A stretch of 40,851 bases of DNA, taken from positions 1 through 40,851 of the forward strand of contig JAFIET010000029.1 in the NCBI GenBank assembly GCA_020832405.1, in the 5' to 3' direction. Both the position numbers and the translations under genes were made by a program. Positions 39,031 to 40,851 of this stretch are shown in pieces. The notes beneath the pieces are model-generated. The model was not told the origin of the DNA, did no database searches, and was given only the letters and a program-made list of their open reading frames with translations. How positions within the stretch are numbered: position 1 is the first letter of the stretch; the number at the start of each line of letters is the position of its first letter. Source of the DNA: Balneolales bacterium. GTDB lineage: Bacteria > Bacteroidota > Rhodothermia > Balneolales > Cyclonatronaceae.

Positions 39031-40656
39031 TTAACCCATGTAAGGGTAGCGCCAGTCCGTTGGCGGGTTCAGGTTTTCTTTGATGGAGCGGGCCGAGAGC
39101 CAGCGCAGCAGGTTCTGCATGCTGCCGGCCTTATCGTTGGTGCCCGATGCGCGTCCGCCGCCGAAAGGCTGCTGATTTACGATGGCACCGGTCGGCTTGT
39201 CGTTGATGTAGAAATTACCCGCTGCATTCTTCAGGCGGTCGGCCATCATGCTAAGTGCGTAGCGGTCCTTGGCGAAAATGGCCCCGGTGAGGGCGTAGGG
39301 CGAGGTCGTGTCGCAGAGCTCGAGAGCTTCGTCGAGTTTGTCATCCTCATACACATAAATGGTGAGGACCGGCCCGAAAATTTCTTCTTCCATGGTTTTG
39401 AACCGCGGGTTGCTTGCCAGGATGATGGTCGGCTCGATGAAGTAGCCCACCGAATCGTCGTAACCGCCGCCGGCGATAATCTCGGCCTCGCTGCTTTCCT
39501 TCGCAAAATCGATGTATTTGGTGATGCTGTCGAAAGCTTTTTTGTCGATCACGGCACCCATAAAGGTATCGAACTCCTCCACATCACCCATTTTGATCTG
39601 CGCCACTTCGGCGAGCAGGTCTTCGCGCAGGGCATCCCACTTGCTCGCGGGCAGGTACATGCGGGAGGCCGCCGAGCATTTCTGCCCCTGATACTCGAAG
39701 GCACCGCGCAGGGCCGCGATTGAAACCTCGCGCACATCAGCGGTCGGGTGCATGAAAATGAAATCCTTGCCGCCGGTTTCGCCCACAATGCGCGGGTAGG
39801 TTTTGTATTGATGGATGTTGGTGCCGATGGTGCGCCACATGTGCTGGAAAGTTCCGGTTGAGCCGGTGAACTGCAGGCCGCACAGGTTCGGATCGGCGAA
39901 AACAGCATCGCCCACATCGGCGCCGTCGCCGGGCAGGAAGTTGATCACACCCGGAGGCATGCCGGCGCGCTCGAGCACTTCCATCACAAAATAGCTGGAG
40001 TAAACCGAGCTTGTGGCCGGCTTCCAGATTACCGCGTTGCCGCAAAGCGCCATCGAAGTCGGCAGGTTGCCCGCAATCGCAGTGAAGTTGAAGGGCGTAA
40101 CCGCAAACATGAAGCCTTCGAGGCCGCGGTACTCCACCCGGTTCCAGGTTTCTTTCGGCGATGACGGCTGATCGCCCATGATGCGCGTGAGGTACTCCAC
40201 ATTAAAACGGAAGAAATCGGCCAGCTCGCCAACCGCTTCAATTTCGGACTGATGCGGGGTTTTCGACTGACCCAGCATGGTGGCCGCGTTGGCCCGGTAG
40301 CGCTCGGGTCCGGTAATGATATCGGCAGCTTTGAGCAGAATCGCAGCACGGTGCTCCCAAGGCATATTGGCCCAGGCTTCGCGCGCCTCAAGGCAGCTCT
40401 TGATGGCGAGCTTCACCTCATCCGGCCCGGCCTTGTGCACCACACCGAGCTTGTGCTTGTGGTTGTGCGGCATCACCACATCCTGCGTGCGGCCGGTGTA
40501 AATCCGCTTGCCGCCGATAATGACCGGGATTTCCACCTCTTTCGAGCGAAGCTCAGCCAGGGCCTGCTTCAGTTTATCGCGCTCGGGCGTGCCCGGCGCA
40601 TAGCTCAGATAGGGCTCATTGTACGGTTTGGGGACTTCAAAATAGGCTGTTGACAT
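39031..40656 (-). CDS. pruA: L-glutamate gamma-semialdehyde dehydrogenase
   Basis: This 541-residue aldehyde dehydrogenase oxidises glutamate gamma-semialdehyde (from pyrroline-5-carboxylate) to glutamate with NAD+, the last step of proline breakdown. The family pattern is clear: PHNHKHKLG at the N-terminus, FNFTAIAGNLPTSMAL, FTGSTGTFQ, the general base E293 in VGETGGKDF and the catalytic cysteine C327 in YQGQKCSAASRMY. The monofunctional form lacks a PutA proline dehydrogenase domain; that enzyme is not in the window. It ends in a strong terminator and is probably monocistronic. Confidence 0.97.
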   Translation of the reverse strand: MSTAYFEVPKPYNEPYLSYAPGTPERDKLKQALAELRSKEVEIPVIIGGKRIYTGRTQDVVMPHNHKHKLGVVHKAGPDEVKLAIKSCLEAREAWANMPWEHRAAILLKAADIITGPERYRANAATMLGQSKTPHQSEIEAVGELADFFRFNVEYLTRIMGDQPSSPKETWNRVEYRGLEGFMFAVTPFNFTAIAGNLPTSMALCGNAVIWKPATSSVYSSYFVMEVLERAGMPPGVINFLPGDGADVGDAVFADPNLCGLQFTGSTGTFQHMWRTIGTNIHQYKTYPRIVGETGGKDFIFMHPTADVREVSIAALRGAFEYQGQKCSAASRMYLPASKWDALREDLLAEVAQIKMGDVEEFDTFMGAVIDKKAFDSITKYIDFAKESSEAEIIAGGGYDDSVGYFIEPTIILASNPRFKTMEEEIFGPVLTIYVYEDDKLDEALELCDTTSPYALTGAIFAKDRYALSMMADRLKNAAGNFYINDKPTGAIVNQQPFGGGRASGTNDKAGSMQNLLRWLSARSIKENLNPPTDWRYPYMG

Positions 40657-40851
40657 AAAGCGTAAGAAATTAATTTTAAATAGTTAAATGCGGGTTGAGA
40701 CCGTGTCGAATCAGGAATTGTTTCTTAGGTGGCAAAATACGGCTTAGGGCCGCAACCTCAAATTTAATGCTTGTTCAGGCCCGGCTTTCAAAACCCGCCG
40801 GCAAAAGGCTCCGGCCGGCAACCCTAAGGCTCTGCGCGTTCCCGCTCTTTT
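40657..40851. other. Window edge upstream of pruA
   Basis: These 195 bases hold the pruA upstream region, with an AT-rich stretch next to the start. I see no gene, hairpin with T-run or RNA. Confidence 0.4.

Overview
This window looks like an ordinary chromosomal segment of a GC-rich, Gram-negative bacterium of the Fibrobacterota-Chlorobiota-Bacteroidota (FCB) group, most likely Balneolota or Rhodothermota. The lineage call rests on three things. There is a type IX secretion sorting tail of the YPNPFNPTT kind. There is a Bacteroidota-style LptD without the enterobacterial cysteine pattern. Most starts have little or no Shine-Dalgarno sequence. This is an inference from gene content, not a phylogeny. 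I see no tRNA, rRNA operon, CRISPR array, transposase, prophage or attachment site.

Layout. 1-1448: the 3' part of the NAD(P)HX repair enzyme gene, overlapped by a VanZ-like gene. 1622-2278: a TonB-like energy transducer. 2433-3219 (minus): a NUDIX hydrolase and a DUF1844 protein. 3381-5779: a DUF1015 protein followed by serC. 5874-7404 (minus): an outer-membrane beta-barrel and a cold-shock protein. 7718-10085: a stress-sensing cluster made of a Spy/CpxP-like periplasmic protein, an ECF sigma factor, a one-helix anti-sigma candidate and a membrane-tethered Spy/CnrX-like sensor. 10178-15467 (minus): nth, lptD, a ROK sugar kinase and a DivIC/FtsB protein. 15777-17735: a secreted PLD / SNase-like / ComEA-HhH fusion. 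18020-20237 (minus): a secreted trypsin-like protease split by a one-base frameshift in a G6 run, with three C-terminal repeats. 20392-22313: a second ECF sigma/anti-sigma pair with a YbjQ protein, then an Rrf2 regulator. 22386-25972 (minus): an AbgT-family transporter, a lipoprotein and an amidinotransferase-fold hydrolase. 26222-28340: a DUF58 protein and DNA polymerase IV. 28662-31460: a large T9SS-exported repeat protein. 31968-35197 (minus): sucC and a 609-residue cysteine-rich protein of unknown function. 35419-38545: a U32 peptidase-family protein, a ferredoxin and an MFS transporter. 38707-38813: the small SRP RNA. 39031-40656 (minus): pruA.

Two themes stand out. First, there are two ECF sigma/anti-sigma modules whose junctions share the same bases, so the last codons of each sigma gene contain the start of its anti-sigma gene. 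The first module is flanked by Spy-like proteins in a CnrYXH-like arrangement, which suggests envelope or metal stress control. Second, the 609-residue protein (a barrel-like GGIG stretch plus clustered cysteines), the U32 protein (four-cysteine signature) and a 4Fe-4S ferredoxin lie together and may form a redox module. The 609-residue protein is the best candidate here for unstudied biochemistry.

The non-coding DNA carries a dispersed repeat of about 80-90 bp, with four copies at 17864-17953, 31626-31715, 31826-31896 and 36709-36800. Every copy lies just 3' of a gene and reads in that gene's direction. Alongside it are an imperfect heptamer tandem (17777-17823) and an imperfect TCCGCGT-type array (31735-31812). 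Strong intrinsic terminators are common and well formed.
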